The notes: a model not told the origin generated them from the letters alone. A DNA stretch of 64,000 nucleotides from Pseudoxanthomonas sp. CF385 (GCF_900104255.1 NZ_FNKZ01000002.1:992001-1056000), one strand, 5' to 3'; numbered from the stretch's first letter, positions 16,598-27,570 are shown. Translations and numbers: made by a program.

Positions 16598-17587
16598 ATG
16601 TTGCTTTCCCGCCACGCCGCGCCAACCGCCGAAACGCTTGCCGACGCTTCCGCCCCCTCCGTCGCCGTCGCACGCCGAAACGATCCCGAAAGCACACCTC
16701 CGCCGGCGGCCGCGCCGCGCCGCTGGACGCGTGCCGTGCAACGCCTGGCCGGGCTGCTGGCGCCCCGCCATGCGGCGCGCCGGGGACTGCTGCGGCTCGA
16801 TGACGAAACCGCCTTCGCCGGCTGTCCCCGTGGCATCGAAGGCTGCCCGGAACACCGGGAAACGCTGGCGTTGCGTGGCCGGCGCGTGCAGATGGTGTGC
16901 TGGGGCGATCCGCGCCGCCAACCCTACGTGCTGCTGCCGCCGCTCGATGCGACGGGACGCGACGCGATGGCGGGCTGGGTGCGTGCCCTGACCGCGCAGG
17001 GGTATGCGGTCGTGGCCTTCGCACGTGAGGGCCGAACGGTCGCCACGCAGACATCCACACTGCTGGAAACCACCGGCGACATGCTTGAAGTGGGCCGTCG
17101 CTGCGGCGAAGCGGCCGCGGTCATCGGCCACTCACTCGGCGCCATGTCGGTCATGCTCGCGCTGCACCAGGGCCTGCGTGCGAAGCGCGCGATCCTCGTC
17201 TCCGCGCAGGCCGACCCGCGCGCCGCGCTGCAGCGCTTCGTCGATCGTTCCGGCATGGGGCCGCGCGTCGGCGCACGCATGCTGGCGCTGCTCGAATCCC
17301 GCATCGGCCAGGGCCTGGATGCGCTGCAGGCGCATCGCATCGCGCCCGCAATCGGTATCCCGGTGCTGGTCGTGCACGACCTGCTGGACGACGAGGTGCC
17401 GTGGGACGAAGGCGAGCGCTTCGCCCGCCACCTGACCGCTGCGCGGCTGCTGACCACGCTCGACCTCGGCCACCATGGCGTACTGAACGATCCGACGGTC
17501 CTGAAGGACTGCGTGCGTTTCCTGAAGGGCGAAGCGATCGGCGACAGGGTGGTGTCGTCGCCGAACCTTCCCTACGGTCTCGGCTGA
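16598..17587 (+). CDS. Alpha/beta-fold hydrolase
   Basis: This 329-residue protein has a nucleophile elbow GHSLGAMS, a likely acid in HDLLDDEVP and a C-terminal His in LGHHGVLND. Together these give a complete Ser-Asp-His triad. The first 90 residues are basic and proline/alanine-rich with no clear signal peptide. The substrate is unknown; an esterase or a role near thioester chemistry would fit. It is followed almost directly by the AraC regulator gene, suggesting co-transcription and possibly a local regulatory unit with the ECF/kinase pair upstream. Confidence 0.82.
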   Translation: MLLSRHAAPTAETLADASAPSVAVARRNDPESTPPPAAAPRRWTRAVQRLAGLLAPRHAARRGLLRLDDETAFAGCPRGIEGCPEHRETLALRGRRVQMVCWGDPRRQPYVLLPPLDATGRDAMAGWVRALTAQGYAVVAFAREGRTVATQTSTLLETTGDMLEVGRRCGEAAAVIGHSLGAMSVMLALHQGLRAKRAILVSAQADPRAALQRFVDRSGMGPRVGARMLALLESRIGQGLDALQAHRIAPAIGIPVLVVHDLLDDEVPWDEGERFARHLTAARLLTTLDLGHHGVLNDPTVLKDCVRFLKGEAIGDRVVSSPNLPYGLG

Positions 17588-17591
17588 CGTG

Positions 17592-18491
17592 ATGCCGGCG
17601 CCGCGTCGCCGCCGCGACGGCGCTGCGCCCGCCTGCGTCGTCCGGTTCCGCCACGCGCGCCGGCTCTCCGGCGACGATGCCGGCGACGACCTGGCGGGCC
17701 TCTGCCTGCGCGGCGGCCGCGGGATGCATGCACCACTGCCGCGCAGCGGATGCACCCTCGTCATCGTCCTGCGGGGCACCGTGGAGGTCGAGACGGACGA
17801 TGGCGTGTTCCGTCTCGCCGGGCGCCGGTTCCTCGCCTTGCCGGGCGATGCGCCGCGGCGCCTGCTCGCCGGTCCGGGCGCCGACTGGGTGCTCGTGCAT
17901 GTCCCCGTGCGCTGGGCACAGGCCCTGTCGGATCCGACGGAGCGCCTGGGCCTGGCATCACCCCTGCTGCTGCCCGCCGCATTGCCGATGGACCGCCCGA
18001 TGCTGCAAAGGCTGTCGACGCTGCTGCACTCCGCGCCGCATCCCTGCGACAGGGAATCGGGGGGCGAGCTGGCCGGCCTGGTCCTGGCCGCGCGCGATGC
18101 GCAGTCCCGCGCGGCGGACTGGGTGGAGCGCGCCTACGGTCGCAGCGAACGGCATCGACGCGCCGTCGTCGCGCGCCTGCTGACGGCGCGCAACCGTATC
18201 CTCAATGCGCCTTTCGATGCGCACGACCTGCGCGCACTGGCCGAGGCGGCGCGCTACTCGCCTTCGCACTTCCTGCGTTCGTTCCGCGATGTGTTCGGAA
18301 TGACGCCGCACGACCTGCTCACCCAGACCCGCCTGCTGCGCGCGTGCGCGCTGATCCAGGACGGCCGCCTGGCGATCTGCGAGATCGCCGCCCGCGTCGG
18401 CTACGAGAGCCGGCATGCGTTCTCGCGTTCGTTCAAGCGCGCGACCGGGGTCACCGCGACCCGCTTCCGTACCGTGGGCGGCGCCCGCTGA
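17592..18491 (+). CDS. AraC-family transcriptional regulator
   Basis: The 299-residue protein carries a C-terminal AraC/XylS double HTH (about residues 205-295: LRALAEAARYSPSHFLRSF, FGMTPHDLLTQTRL and ICEIAARVGYESRHAFSRSF). The N-terminal half looks like a cupin-type sensing domain (VLRGTVEVETDDGVFRLAG). The effector is unknown. A GTG at 17589 next to the ATG is an equally possible start. The gene begins 4 bp after the hydrolase stop, so the two are probably one transcript, ending at the terminator at 18597-18632. Confidence 0.88.
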   Translation: MPAPRRRRDGAAPACVVRFRHARRLSGDDAGDDLAGLCLRGGRGMHAPLPRSGCTLVIVLRGTVEVETDDGVFRLAGRRFLALPGDAPRRLLAGPGADWVLVHVPVRWAQALSDPTERLGLASPLLLPAALPMDRPMLQRLSTLLHSAPHPCDRESGGELAGLVLAARDAQSRAADWVERAYGRSERHRRAVVARLLTARNRILNAPFDAHDLRALAEAARYSPSHFLRSFRDVFGMTPHDLLTQTRLLRACALIQDGRLAICEIAARVGYESRHAFSRSFKRATGVTATRFRTVGGAR

Positions 18492-18596
18492 GCCATCCCC
18501 AAAGCGCGATAGACGTACCCGCGCACCGCGACGACGGACATCGCCCCCTGCGCGCATCGGGCGAGACTGGCGGCACAACATGCATCGCACACGACT

Positions 18597-18632
18597 GCGC
18601 ACCGGGTCTCTCTCCCCGGTGCGCTTTTTTTT
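18597..18632 (+). terminator. Intrinsic terminator of the hydrolase-araC transcript
   Basis: GCGCACCGGG (18597-18606) and CCCGGTGCGC (18615-18624) form a perfect 10-bp stem with an 8-nt loop, followed by eight T residues. It is about 105 bp after the AraC stop codon. Confidence 0.93.
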
Positions 18633-18644
18633 GCGGCATGGAAA

Positions 18645-18668
18645 GGCCGCGCCCTCGCGGACGCGGCC
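18645..18668 (-). terminator. Terminator of the TonB receptor gene
   Basis: GGCCGCG (18645-18651) and CGCGGCC (18662-18668) form a stem 22 nt past the receptor stop. On the minus strand it is followed by TTTCC, a short U-tract. With the plus-strand terminator it closes two convergent transcripts. Confidence 0.6.
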
Positions 18669-18689
18669 GGCGGGACCGCTGCGGGCGGC

Positions 18690-21605
18690 TCAGAACTTCT
18701 GCTGGTACTTCAGGTAGACGAACCGTCCGATGTCGTAACCGCCGTAGTACGAGTAGCCGGAGCTCGGCTGCGAATACATCGGCGGCCCGTAGCGCTCGAA
18801 CACATTGTTGGCGCCGAGCGAGATCGTCGCATTCCAGGGTGCCTGGTAGCGGACCTGCACGTCATGGAAGGTCGTCGAAGGGCGCTCGTGCATCCGCAGG
18901 ACCTCGCCTCCCGTCCATGGCGCGCTGTAGTCGGGCAGGCTGCAGATGTCGTCGAAGGAACAGCGCTCCTTGAGCCCCGAGTAGTACCGCATGCCCCAGG
19001 AGGCGCCCCAGCTTCCGTGCTCCCACCCGAGGTTGAGGTTCGAACGCAGACGGAAGTTCGCGCCTGTGCCGATCGACAGGCCATTCAACTGCTGCGGCGG
19101 ATTGTCCTCGAGCGCGTCGGTCTTGAGCTCCAGCTTGCTGATGTACGTACTCAGCCAGCTTGCGCTGAAGGTGCCCCACGGAGTCGCACGGCGATAGTTG
19201 ACGTCGAAGTCGAACCCTTCGGTCTCGACATGGCCCACGTTGATCGGCGTGGTGATGAACGACAGGATCTCGCCGGTCGCCGCATCGCGTTCGAAGCGCG
19301 AACCCGTCGACGCGTCGCAACGCGCCTCGATCCCCCGCAGGTAGCAATCGTCCAGCACCTGCGTCTCGGTGTCGGCCACGATCGTGTTCTCGATGCGGAT
19401 CGTCCACCAGTCCAGCGACACGTTCAGGCCCGGCGCGAACGAGGGACTAAACACCACGCCCAGCGTCACCGATTCGGAGGTTTCCGGGGTCAGATCCGGA
19501 TTCGAACCCGCCACGAAGGGGATCGGCGACTGCGTGCCCGGCCCGTTGGCGATGCCGTCGGCGTCGTTGGCGGGCTGCCGGAAGTCGACCGGTACGTCCT
19601 GCAGGCAGCGCGCGTTGCCGCGCGCCGCGCCGAACGAGGTGTCGCACGGATCCGTGTAGAACGAGAACGTCTGCGAGGCGCCGCCGTACAGATTGCTGAC
19701 ATCCGGCGCGCGGAAGCCTTCGGCCCAGGTGCTGCGGACCAGCAGCGAATCGACGGGCTTCCATTTCAGCCCCAGCTTGCTGTTGGTGGTGTCGCCGAAC
19801 GTGTCGTAGTCCGAATAGCGCGTCGCCGCGCTGAGCGTCAGCTCGCGGGCCAGCGGCATGCCGGACAGCAGCGGCACCTGCACCTCGGCATAGATCTCGT
19901 CGAGGCTGTAACCGCCCGCCGTCGGCCCGGCGGCGAGATCGGTGGAGCCGCCCGACTGGGCCAACGCGTCGGGCGAGAACTCGCCGTACTCCTTGCGGTG
20001 CTCCACGCCCAGCGCGATCGCCAGGTCGCCGGCGGGCAGCGTCGCCAGCGTGCCGGTGATGTTGGCGAAATAGTCCTGGGTCTTCGTCATCGAGACGGCC
20101 TGGCCGACCGGGAAGATGAACTGCCTGACCGCCGGATCCGTCGCCGAGCCGTCGCCCGGGCCGCCGTACCCGAACGGAAGGAGCGGGTTCCATGGCGTGC
20201 ATTCGCCCTGGCTGGTACCGAGCGGGATCGGGTTGTCCGGTGTCCCGCACTGGACCACGCCCTGGCTGTTGAGGAACGAAGGCCCCACCGCCATGCGCAC
20301 CGCGGCCAGATTGAGGTTGCCGGTGCCGACCTGCACGCCCTTGTTCTGGTTGTAGAGGTAGCCCACATCCCAGTCCCAGCTGCGCCCGGCCAGGTCGAAG
20401 TACCCCGACAGCGTGCCGCTGAAGCGATAGGTGCTGAGCGAAAGCCGGTTCTCGCGCGGCACTTCCCAGCCGCGGCGGGTGAAGTGCACGGCGGTGGGAT
20501 CCGCGTCCCCACTCTGGTTGCCGACGGGGTTGTAGTAGCTGTCGATCGACATCGGCGTGTCGAACGCCTGCGATGAGTACGGATAGCCCGCATTGCGCGA
20601 GAACGAGGCGCGGTCCGTGTAGAGCATGTCGCCGGCGAAGCGGAGGCGGTCGCTGAGCGCGTAGTCGAGGTTGACGAATACGGACTTGCGTTCGATGCCC
20701 GCCAGCAGCGTGGACTGCTGGACCGGCAGCGAGAAATCGGTATCGTCCAGCGCGCGGTAGCTGTCCAGGTCGCGCGGATCGAGTCCGGGCGTCTCGCGCC
20801 GCAGCGTGAAGTTGCCGCGCCCCGGGACGATCAGGCGGCCGTACTGCGTGGTTCCGCTTTCTCCGCCCGGCCTCGGTGCCCGGCCTTCGCCCATCGGGAA
20901 GCGGTTCGCCGAAAACCAGCGGTCCGTGGCCCACACCGGATCCTCCTCCGTGTACTCCGCGCCGACGGTCACCGAGCCGCGGTCGCCGCTGAAACCGGCG
21001 ATCAGGTCCAGGACCGTGCGCTGGCCGTCGCCCTGCGCGTACTGGCCGCCGTAGACGCTGGCCTGCATGCCATCCATGTTGCGCCGGGTGATCAGGTTGA
21101 CGACGCCGGCGATCGCATCGGAGCCGTACAGCGTGGATGCGCCGTCCTTCAGCACCTCGATCCGTTCGATCATCGCCGCCGGGATCTGCGAGAGATCCTG
21201 GAAGCCGCCGGTGGTGATGCCCAGCCGCTTCCCGTTGACCAGCACCAGGGTGCGGTTGGGGCCGAGGTTGCGCAGATCGATGTACGCACCGCCCACCGCC
21301 TCGCCCGCGGCCAGCGGCGTGATCCGGCTCACCGCCGGACTGCCCGCGCTGGTGATGTTCTGCAGGATGTCGGCGACGGAATTGAAGCCCTGCTTCTGGA
21401 TGTCCTCGCGCGAGATCACCAGCACCGGCGCAGCGGTCTCCACATCCACCTGGCGGATGCGCGAACCGGTCACCTCGATGCGGTCCAGGGTGGTGGGCGC
21501 CGTGCCGGAAGGCGCCGGCGCCTCCTGCGCGTGGGCCGCCGCCGCGGTGGCCGCGCACGCGACCAGGGCGACGCGGATCGCGTCGCGCAATGCATGTCGT
21601 TTCAT
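18690..21605 (-). CDS. TonB-dependent outer-membrane receptor (CirA-like)
   Basis: The 971-residue protein has a signal peptide (MKRHALRDAIRVALVACAATAAAAHAQ), a plug domain (LDRIEVTGSRI as TonB-box region, LVLVNGKRLG, IERIEVLKDGASTLYGSDA) and a long beta-barrel. It ends in an aromatic residue (YLKYQQKF), the outer-membrane insertion signal. The length and plug sequence match the large receptors abundant in Xanthomonadaceae that import carbohydrates or other large nutrients rather than iron-siderophores. The substrate cannot be assigned because no sugar-utilisation genes adjoin it. A good RBS (GAGGAGAGGG) precedes ATG 21605, and a dyad at 21644-21671 is a candidate operator. Confidence 0.93.
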   Translation of the reverse strand: MKRHALRDAIRVALVACAATAAAAHAQEAPAPSGTAPTTLDRIEVTGSRIRQVDVETAAPVLVISREDIQKQGFNSVADILQNITSAGSPAVSRITPLAAGEAVGGAYIDLRNLGPNRTLVLVNGKRLGITTGGFQDLSQIPAAMIERIEVLKDGASTLYGSDAIAGVVNLITRRNMDGMQASVYGGQYAQGDGQRTVLDLIAGFSGDRGSVTVGAEYTEEDPVWATDRWFSANRFPMGEGRAPRPGGESGTTQYGRLIVPGRGNFTLRRETPGLDPRDLDSYRALDDTDFSLPVQQSTLLAGIERKSVFVNLDYALSDRLRFAGDMLYTDRASFSRNAGYPYSSQAFDTPMSIDSYYNPVGNQSGDADPTAVHFTRRGWEVPRENRLSLSTYRFSGTLSGYFDLAGRSWDWDVGYLYNQNKGVQVGTGNLNLAAVRMAVGPSFLNSQGVVQCGTPDNPIPLGTSQGECTPWNPLLPFGYGGPGDGSATDPAVRQFIFPVGQAVSMTKTQDYFANITGTLATLPAGDLAIALGVEHRKEYGEFSPDALAQSGGSTDLAAGPTAGGYSLDEIYAEVQVPLLSGMPLARELTLSAATRYSDYDTFGDTTNSKLGLKWKPVDSLLVRSTWAEGFRAPDVSNLYGGASQTFSFYTDPCDTSFGAARGNARCLQDVPVDFRQPANDADGIANGPGTQSPIPFVAGSNPDLTPETSESVTLGVVFSPSFAPGLNVSLDWWTIRIENTIVADTETQVLDDCYLRGIEARCDASTGSRFERDAATGEILSFITTPINVGHVETEGFDFDVNYRRATPWGTFSASWLSTYISKLELKTDALEDNPPQQLNGLSIGTGANFRLRSNLNLGWEHGSWGASWGMRYYSGLKERCSFDDICSLPDYSAPWTGGEVLRMHERPSTTFHDVQVRYQAPWNATISLGANNVFERYGPPMYSQPSSGYSYYGGYDIGRFVYLKYQQKF

Positions 21606-21643
21606 CTGAATCCCTCTCCTCGATGGCTGTCGTTCGCGTCGTG

Positions 21644-21671
21644 TTCGGTGAAAACATCGTTAAGCACCGAA
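21644..21671. promoter_or_regulatory. Dyad upstream of the TonB receptor
   Basis: TTCGGTG (21644-21650) and CACCGAA (21665-21671) are perfect inverted arms 14 bp apart, enclosing an inner AAC-ATC-GTT dyad. It lies 39-66 bp upstream of the receptor start. It could be an operator or a leader hairpin; no family consensus was recognised. Confidence 0.35.
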
Positions 21672-21770
21672 GGTCGTACGCTACGGAGCGGGTCCGGCGG
21701 AAAGGTGTCCCGCGCGCGGCTTTGCGGGAACGCTTGTTGCGGTGTCGCGATGCGCATATCGCGGAAAACG

Positions 21771-21798
21771 AAAGGCCCCGCATCGCTGCGGGGCCTTT
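21771..21798 (-). terminator. groESL terminator
   Basis: AAAGGCCCCGCA and TGCGGGGCCTTT form a perfect 12-bp stem with a 4-nt loop, starting 30 nt past the groEL stop. The minus-strand tail CCTTTCGTTTT provides the U-rich tract. Confidence 0.88.
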
Positions 21799-21827
21799 CC
21801 TGGAACGGTGAAGCCGGACGCGGGGAC

Positions 21828-23866
<2,039 letters not shown>

Positions 23867-23913
23867 GTCAACCCTCTTAAGTGATTGATTGGACTGGGAA
23901 AGGGGCGGAGATG

Positions 23914-23940
23914 TTAGCACTCGACTCAGGGGAGTGCCAA
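23914..23940. promoter_or_regulatory. CIRCE element (HrcA operator)
   Basis: TTAGCACTC-N9-GAGTGCCAA matches the CIRCE consensus TTAGCACTC-N9-GAGTGCTAA with a single mismatch. It lies 48-74 bp upstream of the groES start, the normal place for HrcA repression of groESL. hrcA itself is not in this window. Confidence 0.95.
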
Positions 23941-23981
23941 CGCCACGGGTACAAAAACCCGGCCAGGCCGGGATGCAGGGG

Positions 23982-24011
23982 ATATGGGGGGCGCCGAACG
24001 GCGTTCAAGGG
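23982..24011 (-). promoter_or_regulatory. Sigma-32-type heat-shock promoter of groESL
   Basis: The minus strand carries CCCTTGAA (24011-24004) and CCCCATAT (23989-23982) separated by 14 nt. The sigma-32 consensus is CCCTTGAA and CCCCATNT with 13-17 nt between. It is upstream of the CIRCE element, so positive and negative heat-shock control are combined. Confidence 0.82.
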
Positions 24012-24069
24012 CGGGTGCGCATCTTTGTCGCAGGGGCCGGCCGGGCGGGTCTGCAATAATCGGCGGCCC

Positions 24070-24402
24070 ATGCCTGTCTTCCTGATCCTGTCGACCTGCC
24101 CGGACGCCGATACCGCCCAGCGGCTGGCGCGGACCCTGGTCGAGGAGCGCCTGGCGGCGTGCGTCAGCCTGCTGCCTGGCGTGGTCTCGACCTACCGCTG
24201 GCAGGACCGGGTGGAACAGGCCACGGAGGTCCAGCTGCTGGCCAAGACCTCCACCGACCGGCGCGAGGCCCTGATGGCCCGGCTGGCCGAACTGCATCCG
24301 TATGAACTGCCGGAGATCCTGGCGGTCGAAACCGCCGCCGGCCTGCCCGCCTACCTGGACTGGGTCGCCGCGGAAACCCGTGCCGACGCCCGACCCGAGT
24401 GA
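24070..24402 (+). CDS. cutA: Divalent-cation tolerance protein CutA
   Basis: This 110-residue protein matches CutA1: CPDADTAQRLARTLVEERLAACV, YRWQDRVEQATEVQLLAKT and HPYELPEILAVE. CutA forms small stable trimers. E. coli mutants show altered copper tolerance, but the molecular role is unsettled. The gene is divergent from groES and starts 4 bp before dsbD is reached, an arrangement also seen in E. coli (cutA-dsbD). A close AATAAT upstream of the ATG suggests a short or absent 5' leader. Confidence 0.95.
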   Translation: MPVFLILSTCPDADTAQRLARTLVEERLAACVSLLPGVVSTYRWQDRVEQATEVQLLAKTSTDRREALMARLAELHPYELPEILAVETAAGLPAYLDWVAAETRADARPE

Positions 24403-24406
24403 CCCG

Positions 24407-26698
24407 ATGACGCCGATCCGTACCCTGTTCGCCCGCCTGCTGCTGCCCCTGGCCGTGCTGGTGGCGCCCGCCGCCTCCGCCGCGATCACCCAGGACGACC
24501 TGCTGCCGGTGGACGATGCCTTCGTGCTGACGGTCAGCGCGCCGACGCGCGACCGCATCGAGGTGCGCTGGAAGATCACCGAGGGCTACTACCTGTACCG
24601 GCACCGGACCGGCGTGGACGCCGACCCCGGCTTCGCCGCGCAGCCCCTGCAGTTGCCTAAGGGCAAGGCCTACCGCGACGAATTCTTCGGCGATGTCGAG
24701 ACCTACCGCGGCGAACTGGTCGCCACCCTACCCGGCCGACCCGCGCCCGGCACCGACAGCGTCAGTCTGAAGATCAAGTACCAGGGCTGCGCGGATGCCG
24801 GCATCTGCTATCCGCCACAGACACGCACGCTGAAGGTCGCGCTGCCGCCTGCCGAGGCCGACGCTGAGGCCTTCGTGCCGCTGGGCGCGGGTGCGGCCGG
24901 TGGCAGCCTGCTGGGACAGAAGACGCAGACCGGTGTGGAGGCGTTGCCGCTGCCGGCCGAGCAGGCGTTCGCGTTCGAAGCGATCGCCTTCGACGGCGAC
25001 CGGTTGCTGCTGCGCTTCACCCCGGCGCGCGGCTACTACGTCTACCGCGACCGCACCTCGATGGCGCTGGAAGGCGCGCAGGGCGTCTCGCTGCAGGCGC
25101 CGCGCTGGCCGAAGGGCAAGGCGCACCGCGATGAGCATTTCGGCGACGTCACCGTGTACTTCGATCAGGCCGAGGTGCCGGTGCCGTTGAAGCGCGATCG
25201 CGCCAACGCACTCAACGCGACGCTGCGGGTGACGTTCCAGGGCTGCCAGACCGACGGCATCTGCTATCCGCCGATGACGCGCCGGGTGAAGCTCGCGATT
25301 CCCGCCGGCACGGTGACGCCGGCGGATGCGGTCGTGAGCGAAGCGCCCGCCGTCGTGGCACCCGTGGCCACGCCTGTCGATGCGCCCGCAGAGACGACGA
25401 CGGCCGGGAAGATGGCCGACACGGCCACCGATGTCGAGCGCACGCGTCCGCCCAAGAACGTGATTGCCAACGTCAAAGGCTACGGGTCCATCTCGCTGCT
25501 GACCGCCTTCGCGTTCGCGCTGCTCGGCGGCTTGGTGCTCAACCTGATGCCGTGCGTGCTGCCGATCCTCTCGCTCAAGGCCTTGTCGCTGGCCGAGAGC
25601 GGTCGCAGCGGCAACGACGCGCGCCGTCGCGCGCTCTGGTACACGGCCGGCGTGCTGGCCAGTTTCGTCGCGGTGGGCGCGCTCGCGATCGCGTTGCGCT
25701 ACGCGGGCCAGGCACTGGGCTGGGGCTTCCAGTTGCAGCAGCCCTGGGTCGTCGGCGTGCTGGCCTACGTGATGTTCGCCGTGGGCATGAGCCTGTCGGG
25801 CGTGTTCACGGTGGGCCATCGCCTCGCGGGTGCAGGCCACGGACTGGCGACGCGCAGCGGTCCGGCCGGCGACTTCTTCACCGGCGTGTTGGCGGTGGTG
25901 GTGGCCAGCCCGTGCACCGCACCGTTCATGGGCGTGGCGCTTGCGTATGCCTTCACCGCGCCGGGCGTGCTGGGCTTGCTGGTGTTCGCGATGCTCGGCC
26001 TCGGCCTGGCGCTGCCGTTCCTGCTGATCGGTTTCGTGCCGGCGCTGGCCAACCGTCTGCCGCGGCCGGGCCCGTGGATGGAGACGCTCAAGCAGGTGCT
26101 CGCGTTCCCGATGTACCTCACGGCGGCCTGGCTGCTGTGGGTGCTGGGCAACCAGCGCGGCGTCGACGCGGTCGGCCTCGCATTGGTGGGGCTGGTGGTG
26201 CTCGCGCTAGGCCTGTGGTGGTGGCAGCGCCTGCGGCTGCGTACCGCGCCGCTGCAACGCGTGCTGGCCGGATTGCTGGTGGCGGCATCGGTGCTGCCCC
26301 TGGTGGTCGCGCACCGCATGCCGAAAGCATCGTCGATCGCGACACGCGGCGAGGATCATGTGGCCTATTCCGCCGAAGCCCTGGGCACCTTGCGCGCCGA
26401 AGGCCGCATCGTCTTCGTCGACATGACGGCCGACTGGTGCGTCACCTGCAAGGCCAACGAGAAGACGGTGCTCAACACGCCCGCGTTCCGCGAGCTCCTC
26501 ACGACCCACGACGCCGTGATGATGACGGGCGACTGGACGAACGTGGACCCGGCGATCACGGCCTTCCTCGAAGAACACGGCGCCGTCGGCGTGCCGCTGT
26601 ACGTGATGTATCCGCGTGGCGGCGGTGCCGGCGAAGTACTGCCGACGGTGCTCACGCAGGACGGCATGCGCCAGGCTTTCGAGCGCGCCGCACGATGA
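24407..26698 (+). CDS. dsbD: Thiol:disulfide interchange protein DsbD with two tandem alpha domains
   Basis: The 763-residue protein has a signal peptide and then two periplasmic DsbD-alpha domains in tandem. Each has its own reactive pair: C128/C134 in CADAGICYPP and C280/C286 in CQTDGICYPP. A membrane domain of about eight helices follows, with the two electron-relay cysteines in NLMPCVLPILSL and ASPCTAPFMG. The C-terminal thioredoxin-like gamma domain has DWCVTC (C678, C681). DsbD carries electrons from cytoplasmic thioredoxin to periplasmic acceptors such as DsbC and cytochrome c maturation proteins. E. coli DsbD has one alpha domain, so this version is about 200 residues longer. It is in an operon with cutA and the tlpA-like gene. 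Confidence 0.95.
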   Translation: MTPIRTLFARLLLPLAVLVAPAASAAITQDDLLPVDDAFVLTVSAPTRDRIEVRWKITEGYYLYRHRTGVDADPGFAAQPLQLPKGKAYRDEFFGDVETYRGELVATLPGRPAPGTDSVSLKIKYQGCADAGICYPPQTRTLKVALPPAEADAEAFVPLGAGAAGGSLLGQKTQTGVEALPLPAEQAFAFEAIAFDGDRLLLRFTPARGYYVYRDRTSMALEGAQGVSLQAPRWPKGKAHRDEHFGDVTVYFDQAEVPVPLKRDRANALNATLRVTFQGCQTDGICYPPMTRRVKLAIPAGTVTPADAVVSEAPAVVAPVATPVDAPAETTTAGKMADTATDVERTRPPKNVIANVKGYGSISLLTAFAFALLGGLVLNLMPCVLPILSLKALSLAESGRSGNDARRRALWYTAGVLASFVAVGALAIALRYAGQALGWGFQLQQPWVVGVLAYVMFAVGMSLSGVFTVGHRLAGAGHGLATRSGPAGDFFTGVLAVVVASPCTAPFMGVALAYAFTAPGVLGLLVFAMLGLGLALPFLLIGFVPALANRLPRPGPWMETLKQVLAFPMYLTAAWLLWVLGNQRGVDAVGLALVGLVVLALGLWWWQRLRLRTAPLQRVLAGLLVAASVLPLVVAHRMPKASSIATRGEDHVAYSAEALGTLRAEGRIVFVDMTADWCVTCKANEKTVLNTPAFRELLTTHDAVMMTGDWTNVDPAITAFLEEHGAVGVPLYVMYPRGGGAGEVLPTVLTQDGMRQAFERAAR

Positions 26699-27288
26699 AG
26701 GCGACGACCTCGCGCGTGCTGCTGGTGGCGCTCGCCGCCGGCGGCCTCGGCCTGCTGGCCAGCCTGTGGTTCAACGGCAATCCTTTCTGGCGCACGCAGG
26801 TGGGCGAACGCGCCCTGCATGCGGCCACGAACGCCACGGCGCCCGCACCACCGGCCGGCGTCACCCCCGCGCGCATCGGCGATCCGATGCCGGCGATCGC
26901 GCTGCCCGGACTGGACGGCGCCGTGGTCGACCTGCGCACGCGCTACGCCGGCAAGCGACTGCTGATCAACGTGTGGGCGAGCTGGTGCGGGCCGTGCATC
27001 GAAGAGATGCCGGAGCTCGACCGTTTCGCCGCGACGCAGGGCGAAGACGGCGTGCAGGTGATCGGCCTCGCGCTCGACACGCCCGAAGGCGTGCGCGGTT
27101 TCACCGCGCAGGTGCCGGTGCGCTACCCGATCGTGCTGGATACGCCCGGCCCGTCCGACGCGAGTGTGTGGCTGGGCAATGCGAAAGGCGTGCTGCCATA
27201 CACCGTGCTGGTGGATGCCGACGGCCGCATCGCGCGGCAGAAGGTCGGACCTTTCACCCACGGCGAGATCAGCGGCTGGGTCGACTGA
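26695..27288 (+). CDS. TlpA-like membrane-anchored thioredoxin
   Basis: This 197-residue protein has an N-terminal membrane anchor (about residues 7-26) and a periplasmic thioredoxin domain with WASWCGPCIEEMPELD as active site and VLPYTVLVDADG carrying the cis-proline region. The family (TlpA/ResA/CcmG) reduces periplasmic disulfides, often during cytochrome c or oxidase maturation. Its ATG overlaps the dsbD stop (ATGA), so it is translationally coupled. DsbD is the likely electron donor. Confidence 0.92.
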   Translation: MKATTSRVLLVALAAGGLGLLASLWFNGNPFWRTQVGERALHAATNATAPAPPAGVTPARIGDPMPAIALPGLDGAVVDLRTRYAGKRLLINVWASWCGPCIEEMPELDRFAATQGEDGVQVIGLALDTPEGVRGFTAQVPVRYPIVLDTPGPSDASVWLGNAKGVLPYTVLVDADGRIARQKVGPFTHGEISGWVD

Positions 27289-27312
27289 CCCGGCCGGCGC
27301 GCGGCGCGCCGT

Positions 27313-27570
27313 TCACTCTTCCTCGCCGTCGCGGGATGCCTGCCGTTCGCTGGGCCGCACGCGTCCGCCTTTCGCGCCGATGCGCGCCATGTGCGCGCGA
27401 TCCTGGCTGACTTTCGCTCCTCCCTTCTTGCCCGCTTCGCGCGCATCGTCGCTGTCGAACTGATGCGCTCGACCGCGCTTCTGCGCCGCGCGACCGCCCT
27501 TGCTGGCGATCTCCTTGCGTTGCTCCGGGGTGAGCAGCGCGAAGCCCCACTTGCGCTTCTTCTCATTCAT
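27313..27570 (-). CDS. KGG-repeat general stress protein (YciG/Con-10-like)
   Basis: The 85-residue very basic protein has three KGG-type repeats (IASKGGRAAQKRG, AGKKGGAKVSQDR and IGAKGGRVRPS), the mark of the YciG/GsiB/Con-10 group. These hydrophilic proteins are induced by stress or starvation and are predicted to be unstructured; a protective function is assumed. GGGGAAGA lies upstream of ATG 27570. The gene is convergent with the tlpA-like gene, with only 24 bp between them. Confidence 0.85.
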   Translation of the reverse strand: MNEKKRKWGFALLTPEQRKEIASKGGRAAQKRGRAHQFDSDDAREAGKKGGAKVSQDRAHMARIGAKGGRVRPSERQASRDGEEE

